From assembly GCF_004341515.1 (NCBI RefSeq), contig NZ_SLZF01000007.1:186001-250000 (forward strand): a DNA stretch of 64,000 nucleotides. Direction: 5' to 3'. The notes under the pieces were generated by a model that searched no databases, had not been told where the DNA came from, and saw only the letters and a program-made list of their open reading frames with translations. Positions within the stretch are counted from its first letter, which is position 1. Each line of letters starts with the position of its first letter. Of the stretch, positions 50,869 to 59,801 are shown in pieces. The translations under genes were made by a program, and so were the position numbers. The stretch comes from Allobosea sp. BK604. Lineage in GTDB: Bacteria; Pseudomonadota; Alphaproteobacteria; Rhizobiales; Beijerinckiaceae.

Positions 50869-52527
50869 GTGAAAATGACGGTCAAGCGTAAACTCTACGG
50901 CCTGGTCGCGCTCGGGATCTTCATCGCGGCGCTCGTCGCCTCGGTCGCGGTCTATGGCGTCGCCTCGATGTCGCGCGCCAGCCATTCGATTTTCGACAAT
51001 GCGCTCCTCGTCAACAAGAACGTCTCGACGCTGGTCGTGCTCTTCGAGCAGAGCCGCTCGCTGGTGCGCAGCGTCTCTTCCGATTCCAACACGCAGGCGG
51101 TCGAGAAGGCCTTCGCCGCCTTCGACGCGATCGACCAGAAGCTGGCCGACACCTCGATCGACGTCTTCCGCTCGATCACGAACGAGGGCGTCCGCGAGGT
51201 CGTGACCTCCTTCATCGCCAGTCTGGACCGTTCGCGCCAGGTCTCGCAGGATATTTTCAAGGCCTGGCTCCAGGGCGACAAGGCCAGCGCCGCGATCCTC
51301 AGCAATGTCGACGAGACCCGTAACGAGGCGGCGATGCGCGAGTCACTGGCGACGCTGACCGCCTTCGTCGACCGCCTGGCTGCGGACGATCTCGCCGCGC
51401 TCGAACGGACGCAGCGCGTCACCATCATGGTCGCGGTCGCGGTCGCGGCGGTGATGCCCTTCCTGATCTATCTCGCGTTCCTGGTCGCAAGGCAGATCGC
51501 GCTGCCGATCGCCTCGCTGACCTTCGCGGCGCGTGATGTCGAGCGCCGCAAGTTCGAGCCGGTCTCGATCGAGCATGTCGCGGTCCAGCGCAACGAGCTC
51601 GGCTCGCTCGCCCGCGTCTTCCAGAAGATGGCAGTCGACGTGCAGCGCCGGCAGGAAGAGCTCGAGGCCGAGGTCGAGGCGCGCACGCATGATCTTGCCG
51701 CCAAGAACGAGCTTCTCGAGAAGTCGCAGCATCGCATGGAGACCGAGCTCGACATCGCCCGCTCGCTCCAGGGCGCGATGCTGCCACAGCGCATGCCGAA
51801 GCATCCGAGCTATTCCGGCCGTGCCATCATGCGCCCGGCTCGCGAGCTCGGCGGCGATTTCTACGACTTCTTCATCATCGGCGAGGACGAGATCGGCCTC
51901 GTCATCGCCGACGTCTCCGGCAAGGGCGTGCCGGCCGCCTTCTTCATGGCGATCTCGCGCACGGTGCTGCAGGCGAGCGCCCGCGAGCGCCGCTCCGCCG
52001 GCGAATGCCTGGCCGAGACCAACAGCATCCTGTGCGAGCAGAACCCGCTGGAGATGTTCGTCACCGTCTTCTACGGCATCCTCAACCTGCGCACCGGCGT
52101 GCTGCAATACGCCAATGGCGGCCACAACCCGCCGGTCGTGGTCAAGGATGATGGCGAGGTCACCCAGCTGCCGCAGACCGGCGGCATGGCGATGGGCATC
52201 ATGGCCGGCCTGACCTACCAGGAAGGCAGCGTCACGCTTTCGGCCGGCGACACGCTCTTCCTCTATACCGACGGCATCTCCGAGGCGATGGATGGCGAGG
52301 GCCATGAATTCACGGTCGATCGGCTGCTCGCCTCGCTCTCTGAGAGCCATCGCCAGTCGCTCGATATCGTCGTCTCCAACGTCACCGACGCGGTCAGCGA
52401 TTTCGTCGGCGATGCGCCCCAGCATGACGACATGACCTATCTCGTCGTGCGCTATAAGGGCCCGCCCGTGGCGCCGATGGCGGTCGCTGCCGGCCGCGAC
52501 GGCGCCGAACTCGCCCAGCCGGTCTGA
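50869..52527 (+). CDS. HAMP-domain SpoIIE-type protein serine/threonine phosphatase
   Basis: The 552-residue protein has a first membrane helix (about residues 10-28), a periplasmic sensor, a second helix (about residues 184-206), a HAMP domain to about 260 and a coiled coil. A SpoIIE/PP2C-type phosphatase follows: RELGGDFYDFF about residue 316, VIADVSGKGVPAAF about 345, QHDDMTYLVV about 518. It should dephosphorylate phosphoserine or phosphothreonine in response to an outside signal. GTG 50869 has GAGG 7 bases upstream, and ATG 50875 is the alternative. It sits directly before the T6SS operon, which encodes an FHA protein. Confidence 0.9.
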   Translation: MKMTVKRKLYGLVALGIFIAALVASVAVYGVASMSRASHSIFDNALLVNKNVSTLVVLFEQSRSLVRSVSSDSNTQAVEKAFAAFDAIDQKLADTSIDVFRSITNEGVREVVTSFIASLDRSRQVSQDIFKAWLQGDKASAAILSNVDETRNEAAMRESLATLTAFVDRLAADDLAALERTQRVTIMVAVAVAAVMPFLIYLAFLVARQIALPIASLTFAARDVERRKFEPVSIEHVAVQRNELGSLARVFQKMAVDVQRRQEELEAEVEARTHDLAAKNELLEKSQHRMETELDIARSLQGAMLPQRMPKHPSYSGRAIMRPARELGGDFYDFFIIGEDEIGLVIADVSGKGVPAAFFMAISRTVLQASARERRSAGECLAETNSILCEQNPLEMFVTVFYGILNLRTGVLQYANGGHNPPVVVKDDGEVTQLPQTGGMAMGIMAGLTYQEGSVTLSAGDTLFLYTDGISEAMDGEGHEFTVDRLLASLSESHRQSLDIVVSNVTDAVSDFVGDAPQHDDMTYLVVRYKGPPVAPMAVAAGRDGAELAQPV

Positions 52528-52557
52528 CCCTAGCAAATCGAACGGCTATTCATGCCG

Positions 52558-52574
52558 CGGCCGTAAAGCGGCCG
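52558..52574. other. Small hairpin in the gap before tssA
   Basis: Six-base arms CGGCCG flank taaag, just after the phosphatase stop. It might end that transcript ahead of the T6SS operon, but it has no T-tract. The rest of the 150-base gap is where a tssA promoter would be. None could be read with confidence. Confidence 0.35.
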
Positions 52575-52677
52575 GGGTGTCGTAAAGTCATATAACAGTC
52601 ATCGAAGCTTCAAGAACGAGCGTCATCACTGTCCGGCGCGGCCGAGCTTGCGCGTCTTGCGGCCGCTGTGGGCGTCG

Positions 52678-54327
52678 ATGTCAGAAACCGAAACTCCCTT
52701 CGATCAACGCATCCTGATCGGAGCGGCGGCTGTGTCCGAGGGCGCACCTGCCGGCGCCGACCCGCGTGGTGGTCCCGAGTTCGAGGAGCTCGAGACCGAG
52801 CTGCGGCGGATGGAGACCGACGGCCCGGCTGCGGTGAACTGGCGCCGCGTCATCGACAATTCCAGCGCGATCATCGGCGCACGCGGCAAGGATCTGCTGA
52901 TCGGCGTCTGGCTCGCCTATGCGCTGACCCGCGAGGAGCGTTATCACGGGCTCGCCACCGGCCTCGGCGTGATCAGGGGCATGGTCGCCGAGCATTGGGA
53001 CGGCATGCAGCCGCCGGTGGCGCGTGAGCGCGCCCGCGTCGGCGCGCTCGAATGGCTGGTTGGCCGCGTCACGCCCTTGCTCGAGGGCGAGGTCGCCGAG
53101 AGCGACTGGCCGGCCGTCCTCTATGCCTATGACCAGCTGGGCGAAATCGACACGCTGACCAGCGAGAAGCTGAAGAAGGAGCAGGTCGCCTATGGCGACC
53201 TCCTGCGTGCGCTCCGCCCGCATCGTGATACCGCCCGCCGCGGCATGGAAGAGGCCGCGCAGAAGCTGGCGCAGGCCGAGGCCGAAGCCAAGGCACGCGA
53301 GGAACAGGCGGCGCAGCAGGATGCCGCTCCCGCAGAGCCGGCAGCGCCCGCACCGGCGGCAGCGCCCTCGGCCGCGCCCGCTGCGGCCTCCACGCCTCTT
53401 GCCCAACCGGCCGCGGCGCCCGCTTCAGCCAGTTTCGACCTGTCATCGCTCGATCAGTTGCCGGACACGCTGCGCAATCTCGCAGCCGCCATGATCGCGC
53501 GCAGCACGGCCGATCCCGGCGCCTATCTGTTGGCGCGAGTCGCCTCCTGGTGGCGCATCCGCCAGCTGCCGCTGAACGAGGGCGGTCGCACGGCGGCCAT
53601 GCCGCCGGTCGACGAGTTCGCCGCAGTCACCACGATGCGCGGCGCCGGCCAGAACGCCGAGGCTCTGCGTGCCCTGAACGATCTGGTCTGGACGGCGCCG
53701 TTCTGGCTCGAAGGTCATCGCCTCACGGCCGAGATCCTCGGCTCGCTCGGGCCGGACCATGCGGCCGCGCAGGCGACCGTGGCCGGCGCGATGCCGCTCC
53801 TGCTCGCGCGCTTCCCCGAATTGCTCGATCTCACCTTCGGCGACGGCCGGCCCTTCGCCGATCCGGCGACGCGCAGCTGGATCGAGGAGACCGGCGGCGC
53901 CGGCGGCGGCGGTTCGGGCGGCCCGTCCGATGGGGTCGATCGCGCCATCAGCGAGGCGCGCGCGCTCGTCGCCAATGGCAAGGCGCCCGATGCGCTCGAA
54001 CTCCTTGCCGGCCTGACGCGCGGCGAGATCGGCGGGCGCGCCCGCCTGGTCCGCCAGGTCGCCCAGGCCCGCTTCTGCCTCGATGTCGGGCTGATCGGCG
54101 CGGCCCTGCCGCTGCTCGACCATCTCGAGGCGATGCTGAAGACACATGATCTCGAATCCTGGGAGCCCGCGCTCGCGGTTCAGGTCGCGGAGCTCCGCTT
54201 CCGTGCCCTGACCCATTCCGACGCGACGCGGCTGATGCTCGAGGAGCGTCGCAGGACTGCTCTGGAGGAGACGCGCCTGCGCCTCGTCCGGCTCGATCTC
54301 GCGACGGCCGCGAAACTGTTCCGCTGA
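52678..54327 (+). CDS. tssA: Type VI secretion protein TssA
   Basis: The 549-residue TssA has an N-terminal ImpA domain (about residues 55-180, NWRRVIDNSSAIIGARGKDLLI and VIRGMVAEHWDGMQPPV). An Ala/Pro-rich linker covers about residues 205-260. A C-terminal VasJ-like domain follows (ASWWRIRQLPLNEGGRT onward). TssA caps the growing sheath and helps baseplate assembly. ATG 52678 gives MSETETPFDQ. A start 30 bases earlier has no support. It is the first gene of the T6SS run. Confidence 0.9.
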   Translation: MSETETPFDQRILIGAAAVSEGAPAGADPRGGPEFEELETELRRMETDGPAAVNWRRVIDNSSAIIGARGKDLLIGVWLAYALTREERYHGLATGLGVIRGMVAEHWDGMQPPVARERARVGALEWLVGRVTPLLEGEVAESDWPAVLYAYDQLGEIDTLTSEKLKKEQVAYGDLLRALRPHRDTARRGMEEAAQKLAQAEAEAKAREEQAAQQDAAPAEPAAPAPAAAPSAAPAAASTPLAQPAAAPASASFDLSSLDQLPDTLRNLAAAMIARSTADPGAYLLARVASWWRIRQLPLNEGGRTAAMPPVDEFAAVTTMRGAGQNAEALRALNDLVWTAPFWLEGHRLTAEILGSLGPDHAAAQATVAGAMPLLLARFPELLDLTFGDGRPFADPATRSWIEETGGAGGGGSGGPSDGVDRAISEARALVANGKAPDALELLAGLTRGEIGGRARLVRQVAQARFCLDVGLIGAALPLLDHLEAMLKTHDLESWEPALAVQVAELRFRALTHSDATRLMLEERRRTALEETRLRLVRLDLATAAKLFR

Positions 54328-54354
54328 TCCACCATTGAAGCTGGGGAGATAGTC

Positions 54355-54858
54355 ATGTCGAAGGAAGTCTCGGTGGCTCCGAAAGAGCGCGTCAACATCA
54401 AGTTCAAGCCCGCCACGGGCAACGCCAAGGAAGAGGTCGAGCTCCCGCTCAAGCTGATGATGGTCGGCGACTTCACCGGCCGTCCCGATGACCGCACGGT
54501 CGAGGAGCGCTCGCTGGTCGACATCAACAAGGACAATTTCGACGATGTCCTCAAGGGCCATGAGCTCAAGCTCGACCTCGCCGTCACCAACAAGCTCGAG
54601 GACGGCGCCGATGCGCCGGACGTGAAGGCCAATCTCTCCTTCGGCAAGCTCAAGGATTTCGAGCCGGAGCAGGTCGCCCGCCAGGTGCCGGAGCTGCGCA
54701 AGCTGCTCGAACTGCGCGAGGCGCTGGTCGCCATGAAAGGCCCGCTCGGCAACGTTCCCGCCTTCCGCAAGGCGATCCAGAACGTGCTCGACGACGAAGG
54801 CGCCCGCGAGCGCCTGCTCAAGGAACTGACCGGCCCGGCGCCGGACAAGACGCCCTGA
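54355..54858 (+). CDS. tssB: Type VI secretion sheath protein TssB
   Basis: TssB (VipA) is the small sheath subunit. The 167-residue protein has the family motifs RVNIKFKPATGNAKEEVELPLKL in its first third and VGDFTG. The C-terminal part contains PELRKLLELREALVAMKGPLGN, the helix that packs with TssC. GGGGAG lies 6 bases before the ATG. It is followed by tssC after 24 bases. Confidence 0.95.
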   Translation: MSKEVSVAPKERVNIKFKPATGNAKEEVELPLKLMMVGDFTGRPDDRTVEERSLVDINKDNFDDVLKGHELKLDLAVTNKLEDGADAPDVKANLSFGKLKDFEPEQVARQVPELRKLLELREALVAMKGPLGNVPAFRKAIQNVLDDEGARERLLKELTGPAPDKTP

Positions 54859-54882
54859 TCTGCTGACCAACAGGACATCGCC

Positions 54883-56364
54883 ATGAACAACCCGCAACTC
54901 CAGTCTGAGGGCGCTACGCTCGTCCAGACCGAGGACTCGATCCTCGACCAGATCCTCGGCGAGACCAAGCTGCAGCCGAGCGACGAGGGCTATGACGTCG
55001 CCCGCCGTGGCGTCGCCGCCTTCATCGCCGAGCTGATGCAGCCGTCGCGCAAGGACGAGAAGATCAACAATGCGGTCATCGACCAGATGATCGCGACGAT
55101 CGACCAGAAGATGTCGGCCCAGCTCGACGTCATCCTGCACGACGAGACGTTCCAGAAGCTGGAATCGGCCTGGCGCGGCCTGAAATTCGTCGTCGACCGC
55201 ACCGATTTCCGCCAGAACATCCGCCTCGAGATGCTCAACGTCTCGAAGGACGAGCTCCTGGCCGATTTCGAGGACAGCCCGGAAGTCGTCAAGTCCGGCC
55301 TCTACAAGCACATCTACTCGGCCGAGTTCGGCCAGTTCGGCGGCAAGCCCTACGGCGCGGTCATCGCCAATTACGAGATGTCGGCCGGCGCCCAGGACGT
55401 CAAGCTGATGCAGTTCATGTCGAGCGTCGGCGCGATCTCGCATGCGCCGGTCATCGCCTCGGCGGGCCCGCAGATGTTCGGCGTCGAGAAATACGAGGAC
55501 ATCGCCAACCTCAAGGATCTCGAGTCGATCTTCGAGGGGCCGAAATACGCCAAGTGGAACGCCTTCCGCGAGACGGAAGATGCGCGCTATCTCGGCCTGA
55601 CCGTGCCGCGCTTCCTGCTGCGCCTGCCCTACGGCCCGGAAACCGTTCCGGTGAAGTCGTTCAACTACCAGGAGACCACGGCCGGCGACACGGACCGCTA
55701 TCTCTGGGGCAACGCCGCCTATACCTTCGCGACCCGTCTCACCGATTCCTTCGCGCAGTATCGCTGGTGCCCGAACATCATCGGCCCGCAATCGGGCGGT
55801 GCGGTCGAGAACCTGCCGGTCCATACCTTCGAGTCGATGGGCCAGACCCAGTCGAAGGTGCCGACCGAGGTGCTCGTCACCGACCGTCGCGAATACGAGC
55901 TGGCGGAGCAGGGCTTCATCGCGCTGACCATGCGCAAGGGCTCGGACAACGCCGCCTTCTTCTCGGCCAACTCGGTCCAGAAGCCGAAGAACTTCGGCAA
56001 CACCGCCGACGGCAAGCAGGCTGAGCTGAACTACAAGCTCGGCACGCAGCTGCCTTACATGATGATGATCAACCGCCTGGCGCACTACATCAAGGTGCTG
56101 CAGCGCGAGAATATCGGTTCCTGGAAGAGCCGCGAGGAACTCCAGGACGAGCTCTCCAAGTGGATCAGCCAGTATGTCGCCGACCAGGAGAACCCCTCTG
56201 CCGAGGTGCGCTCCCGCCGGCCGCTGCGCAAGGCCGAGATCCGCGTCGAGGATGTCGAGGGCGAGCCGGGCTGGTATCGCGTTGGCATGTCGGTCGTCCC
56301 GCACTTCAAGTACATGGGCGCCGACTTCACGCTCTCGCTCAAGGGCAAGCTCGACAAGCAGTGA
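54883..56364 (+). CDS. tssC: Type VI secretion sheath protein TssC
   Basis: TssC (VipB) is the large sheath subunit. The 493-residue protein shows ESAWRGLKFVVDRTDFRQNI (about residues 90-108), KPYGAVIANYEMS, PRFLLRLPYGPET and the C-terminal GWYRVGMSVVPHFKYMGADF. With TssB it forms the contractile tube whose contraction drives the Hcp-spike complex out. Length is normal. It is followed by two strong hairpins before tssE. Confidence 0.95.
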   Translation: MNNPQLQSEGATLVQTEDSILDQILGETKLQPSDEGYDVARRGVAAFIAELMQPSRKDEKINNAVIDQMIATIDQKMSAQLDVILHDETFQKLESAWRGLKFVVDRTDFRQNIRLEMLNVSKDELLADFEDSPEVVKSGLYKHIYSAEFGQFGGKPYGAVIANYEMSAGAQDVKLMQFMSSVGAISHAPVIASAGPQMFGVEKYEDIANLKDLESIFEGPKYAKWNAFRETEDARYLGLTVPRFLLRLPYGPETVPVKSFNYQETTAGDTDRYLWGNAAYTFATRLTDSFAQYRWCPNIIGPQSGGAVENLPVHTFESMGQTQSKVPTEVLVTDRREYELAEQGFIALTMRKGSDNAAFFSANSVQKPKNFGNTADGKQAELNYKLGTQLPYMMMINRLAHYIKVLQRENIGSWKSREELQDELSKWISQYVADQENPSAEVRSRRPLRKAEIRVEDVEGEPGWYRVGMSVVPHFKYMGADFTLSLKGKLDKQ

Positions 56365-56371
56365 GACCGGC

Positions 56372-56400
56372 GCCGCGGCGCGTGACATGCGCGCCGCGGC
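56372..56400 (+). other. Strong hairpin after tssC
   Basis: Perfect 11-base arms GCCGCGGCGCG and CGCGCCGCGGC flank a 7-base loop, starting 7 bases after the tssC stop. No T-tract follows. It may protect the tssB-tssC message from 3' decay or partly end transcription, giving more sheath than baseplate protein. Confidence 0.6.
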
Positions 56401-56417
56401 ATTCCGGCTGAATCTTA

Positions 56418-56438
56418 GGCCCGCCGTCGCGGCGGGCC
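56418..56438 (+). other. Second hairpin between tssC and tssE
   Basis: Perfect 8-base arms GGCCCGCC and GGCGGGCC flank a 5-base loop, 10 bases before the tssE start. It could also hide the tssE ribosome-binding region. No clear Shine-Dalgarno lies between this hairpin and ATG 56449. Confidence 0.55.
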
Positions 56439-56448
56439 CGCTCCCGTC

Positions 56449-56877
56449 ATGGGCGAGATCATGTTTTCGAAGAGCCTGTTCGACCGCCTTGAGACCGCCA
56501 CGGAGGGGATGCCGTCCCCAAGCGGTAGCATCGACCGCTGGGAGCTTGCCGACAGCGTTCTCGCCAGCGTGCGGCGCATCCTCAACGCGCGCCAGGGCTG
56601 CTGCGAGACCCGCACCGATTTCGGAATGCCCGATCTCAACGACATCTCGAACGAGGCCTCCGAGACGGTTCCGGCGATCGCGCGGGCGGTGAAGTACCAG
56701 CTCGAGACCTTCGAGCCGCGCCTGTCGCAGGTCCAGGTCCGGGCGCTGGCCGAGACCGATCGGCCGGGCGACTTCGCCTTCACCGTCAGCGCCACGCTCA
56801 AGGTCGGCGAGGATGGCGAGGCGATGAAGTTCGATACCGTGCTCGGCAGCGACCGGCAGATGCGGCTGCGGACCTGA
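56449..56877 (+). CDS. tssE: Type VI secretion baseplate protein TssE
   Basis: The 142-residue TssE is a gp25-like baseplate wedge subunit. It has LFDRLETATEGMP near the start, SVLASVRRILNARQGCCETRTDFGMPDLNDIS spanning residues about 38-70, and QVRALAETDRPGDFAFTVSATL. ATG 56449 or 56461 (MFSKSLFDRL) may be the start, and the second gives a more typical N-terminus. It comes between the hairpins and tssF, 13 bases upstream of tssF. Confidence 0.92.
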   Translation: MGEIMFSKSLFDRLETATEGMPSPSGSIDRWELADSVLASVRRILNARQGCCETRTDFGMPDLNDISNEASETVPAIARAVKYQLETFEPRLSQVQVRALAETDRPGDFAFTVSATLKVGEDGEAMKFDTVLGSDRQMRLRT

Positions 56878-56890
56878 AGGCACCTGGACG

Positions 56891-58639
56891 ATGTCGCTCA
56901 ACGCCTATTACGAAGACGAACTCTCCTATTTGCGCGAGCTCGGCCAGGAATTCTCGCTGGCCAATCCCAAGCTCGCCGGCTTCCTCTCGCGCGAGGCCAA
57001 TGACCCGGATGTCGAGCGTCTGCTGGAGGGCTTCGCCTTCCTCGTCGCGCGCCTGCGCCAGAAGCTCGAAGACGAGATGCCGGAGCTGGTCCATGGCCTG
57101 ATCCGGCTGCTCTGGCCGCATTATCTTCGTCCGCTGCCGCCGATGAGCGTCGTCGCCTTCGACGCCGCGGCGAGCGCCGGCCAGACCACGATCCGCGTCG
57201 CGCCCGGCACCACGCTGGCCGCGCGCCCGGTCGATGGCGTCAGCTGCCGGTTCAGGACCTGCTATCCGGTCGATGTCCTGCCCTTCGCCATCGCCAAGGT
57301 CGAAACCGAGAACCGGCCGACCACGGCGCGGCTCTCGCTGACTCTGCAGGCGGTCGGGCGCGGCACCTTGCACGCACTCGATGGCGGCCGTGTCCGCCTG
57401 TTCTTCAACACCGAGCGCGAGCCGCAGATCGGCCGCACGCTGCTGCTCTGGCTGCAACGCTCGCTCAGGAGCATCACCGCGACCGTCGAGAGCGGCGAGA
57501 GCCTGACCTTGCCGGCCAATTCGGTGCGCGCCGTCGGCTTCGAGGATGACGAGGGCGTGCTGCCCTATCCGGCCAACGCCTTCATCGGCTTCCGCCATAT
57601 CCAGGAATATCTCGCCTTCCCGGCCAAATTCCTCTTCGTCGATATCGAGAACCTCGCCGGGCTCGCCCAGTTCACCGGCCGCCAGGTCACGCTGAACTTC
57701 GAGTTCTCACGGCCCTTCCCCGACCAGATCCGCATTGCCGACGGCCATGTCCGGCTGAACTGCACGCCGGTCGTCAACCTCTTCGGCCATGATGCGCATC
57801 CCCTGCGCATCGACCGCTCCCGCAGCGAGTATCGCATCGCACCCGGCGGCCATCAGGGCGCCGCGATCTACAGCGTCGACAAGGTTGTCGGCTATGTGCA
57901 GGGCAGGGCGGAGCGCATCGAATACGAGCCCTTCGAGGCCTTCCGCCACGATATTCCCGGCCAGGCCGATCAGAAGCTGTTCTATCGCGAGCGCCTGCGC
58001 CCGGCGACGGTCGGGCGCGGCGTCGACCACTACATCTCCTTCGTCTCGCGCGCCGACAAGACGGTCAATCCGCCGGCCGAGATCATCTCGGTCGCGTTGA
58101 CCTGCACCAACGGCGCGCTGGCCGAGCGCCTCGCCATCGGCGCCATCGACCAGCCGACCTCCGAGACGCCGGCGACGGTGACCTTCGCCAACATCATGTC
58201 GGTGAGCGCGCAGGTGCCGCCGCCGATCGGCGAGAACCTGCTCTGGCGGCTGGTCTCGAACCTGTCGCGCAATTTCGGCTCGCTGGTCGATGTCGGCGCG
58301 CTCAGGACCATCGTCGCCAGCTACGATTTCCGCGCCGTGCACGATGCCCAGGCCCGCCGGCGGCTCGAATTGCTGCTGGAAGGGCTGGAGAGCTTCGAAT
58401 CGCATGTCGAGGACGGGCTCGTCCGCGGCATGCCGGTGCGGGTGCGCCGCATCACCCTGAGCGCAGCCGAGAGCAAGGTCGGCGGCGAGCCGGAGCTCTT
58501 CCTGCTCGGCTCGGTGCTTGAGCGCTTCTTCTCCGTCTATGCCAGCATCAACAGCCTGCATCGCTTCGCGATCAGGGGCTCGGAAAGCAAGGTCGACTAT
58601 CTATGGCCGCTGAGAACGGGGACGACGAGCGCGATCTGA
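56891..58639 (+). CDS. tssF: Type VI secretion baseplate protein TssF
   Basis: The 582-residue TssF has the family start YYEDELSYLRELGQEFS, then FLSREANDPDVERLLEGFAF (about residues 35-55) and PHYLRPLPPMSVV. It forms the wedge with TssE, TssG and TssK. The start is at the normal N-terminus, and the end overlaps tssG by 37 bases. Confidence 0.95.
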   Translation: MSLNAYYEDELSYLRELGQEFSLANPKLAGFLSREANDPDVERLLEGFAFLVARLRQKLEDEMPELVHGLIRLLWPHYLRPLPPMSVVAFDAAASAGQTTIRVAPGTTLAARPVDGVSCRFRTCYPVDVLPFAIAKVETENRPTTARLSLTLQAVGRGTLHALDGGRVRLFFNTEREPQIGRTLLLWLQRSLRSITATVESGESLTLPANSVRAVGFEDDEGVLPYPANAFIGFRHIQEYLAFPAKFLFVDIENLAGLAQFTGRQVTLNFEFSRPFPDQIRIADGHVRLNCTPVVNLFGHDAHPLRIDRSRSEYRIAPGGHQGAAIYSVDKVVGYVQGRAERIEYEPFEAFRHDIPGQADQKLFYRERLRPATVGRGVDHYISFVSRADKTVNPPAEIISVALTCTNGALAERLAIGAIDQPTSETPATVTFANIMSVSAQVPPPIGENLLWRLVSNLSRNFGSLVDVGALRTIVASYDFRAVHDAQARRRLELLLEGLESFESHVEDGLVRGMPVRVRRITLSAAESKVGGEPELFLLGSVLERFFSVYASINSLHRFAIRGSESKVDYLWPLRTGTTSAI

Positions 58640-59583
58640 GCGGGGTCGAACCGCTCGACGCGGCCGCGATCCAGTTCTTCGAACTCTGCGTGCGTCTGGA
58701 AGAGATGTACCCGCAGGCCGGCGGCATCGGCGGCACCGCTGCGCCCGGGCAGGAGACGGTGCGCTTCCGCGCCAATGCGACGCTCGGCTTCCCACCCGAG
58801 GAGGTCTCCGCCGTCCAGCTGCCGGCAGCCCCTGGCGGGCGGGTCGAGGTCGTCGCCAACCTGCTCGGCCTGCATGGCCCGTCCTCGCCCATGCCGCCAT
58901 CCTATACGGAGCGCATGATCTTCGCCGAGGATGGCGGCGCGCTTCGCGATTTCTCCGATTTCTTCAACCATCGCCTGCTGGCGCTGCTGTTCCGGGTCTG
59001 GAAGCATTACCGCCATCATCACCGCTATGTGCCCGGCGCCACCGACCCGATCTCGGGCTCGGTCGCGGCCCTGTTCGGCATGCACGGAACCAAGGCCGAC
59101 CATGAGCTGCCGGCGCGCACCTTGCTCCTGCCCTATGCCGGCATTCTCGCGCTCTACAGCCATTCGGCGCCGATCGTCGCCGGCGTCGTCCGCCATTATT
59201 TCGGCATTCCCTGCACGATCGAGGAATTCGTGCCGCGCGAGATCACGATCCCGCCGGAGGACCGCTTCATGCTCGGCGGCGAGAATGGCGAGCTCGGCAT
59301 CGGCACCGTCGCCGGCGAGACCATGCGCGACGTCATGGGCAAGTTCCGCATCCGGCTCGGCCCGCTGACCGCGGCGCAATGCAACGAGCTGCTGCCGGAT
59401 GGCGACGCCTTCCGCACCTTGCAGGATCTGATTCGGTTGTCGATCCGCGAGCCCTATACCTGGGATCACGCCTACGTCCTGGCGAAGGGCGAAGCGGCCC
59501 CGGCCAGGCTCGGCGAATCCCGCCTCGGCTGGTCCGGCTGGCTCGACCCGGATTCGACGCAGGATATTGAATTTGTCGTATAA
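58603..59583 (+). CDS. tssG: Type VI secretion baseplate protein TssG
   Basis: The 326-residue TssG has PAAIQFFELCVRLEEMYP-like sequence near residue 20, VVANLLGLHGPSSPMPPSYTE, DFFNHRLLALLFRVWKHYR and the C-terminal LGESRLGWSGWL. Usual TssG length is about 330. The ATG at 58603 lies inside the tssF end. The next gene, tagH, follows after a 218-base gap that holds a hairpin. Confidence 0.93.
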   Translation: MAAENGDDERDLSGVEPLDAAAIQFFELCVRLEEMYPQAGGIGGTAAPGQETVRFRANATLGFPPEEVSAVQLPAAPGGRVEVVANLLGLHGPSSPMPPSYTERMIFAEDGGALRDFSDFFNHRLLALLFRVWKHYRHHHRYVPGATDPISGSVAALFGMHGTKADHELPARTLLLPYAGILALYSHSAPIVAGVVRHYFGIPCTIEEFVPREITIPPEDRFMLGGENGELGIGTVAGETMRDVMGKFRIRLGPLTAAQCNELLPDGDAFRTLQDLIRLSIREPYTWDHAYVLAKGEAAPARLGESRLGWSGWLDPDSTQDIEFVV

Positions 59584-59691
59584 GCTGACCTACCGTCACA
59601 TCACTGTCTTTCAACTGTCCCAAACACCTCCAGGGCGGCGGATTTTGACGCGGTGACGCGAACGAACCCGCATGCTCCGAGCGCTGTGAAG

Positions 59692-59715
59692 CGCGGCGAA
59701 CCCCGGTTCGCCGCG
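59692..59715 (+). other. Perfect hairpin between tssG and tagH
   Basis: 11-base arms CGCGGCGAACC and GGTTCGCCGCG enclose 2 bases. The 218-base gap is the longest in the T6SS operon. The hairpin may be a processing site, attenuator or protein site. No T-tract follows. No gene was found in the gap. Confidence 0.55.
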
Positions 59716-59801
59716 GATGGCGCGTCGGGGCGAAGGCAGCGGGCAGTGATCCGGATCGCGAGGTTCGGGGAGCGCGTCGGCGATATCGTGAGGGGGGCGG
59801 A

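Noticed and set aside
53443-56901. 1152-codon open frame antisense to tssA-tssE
   Set aside because: It spans several well-identified T6SS genes and contains no family motif. It is a codon-bias artefact.
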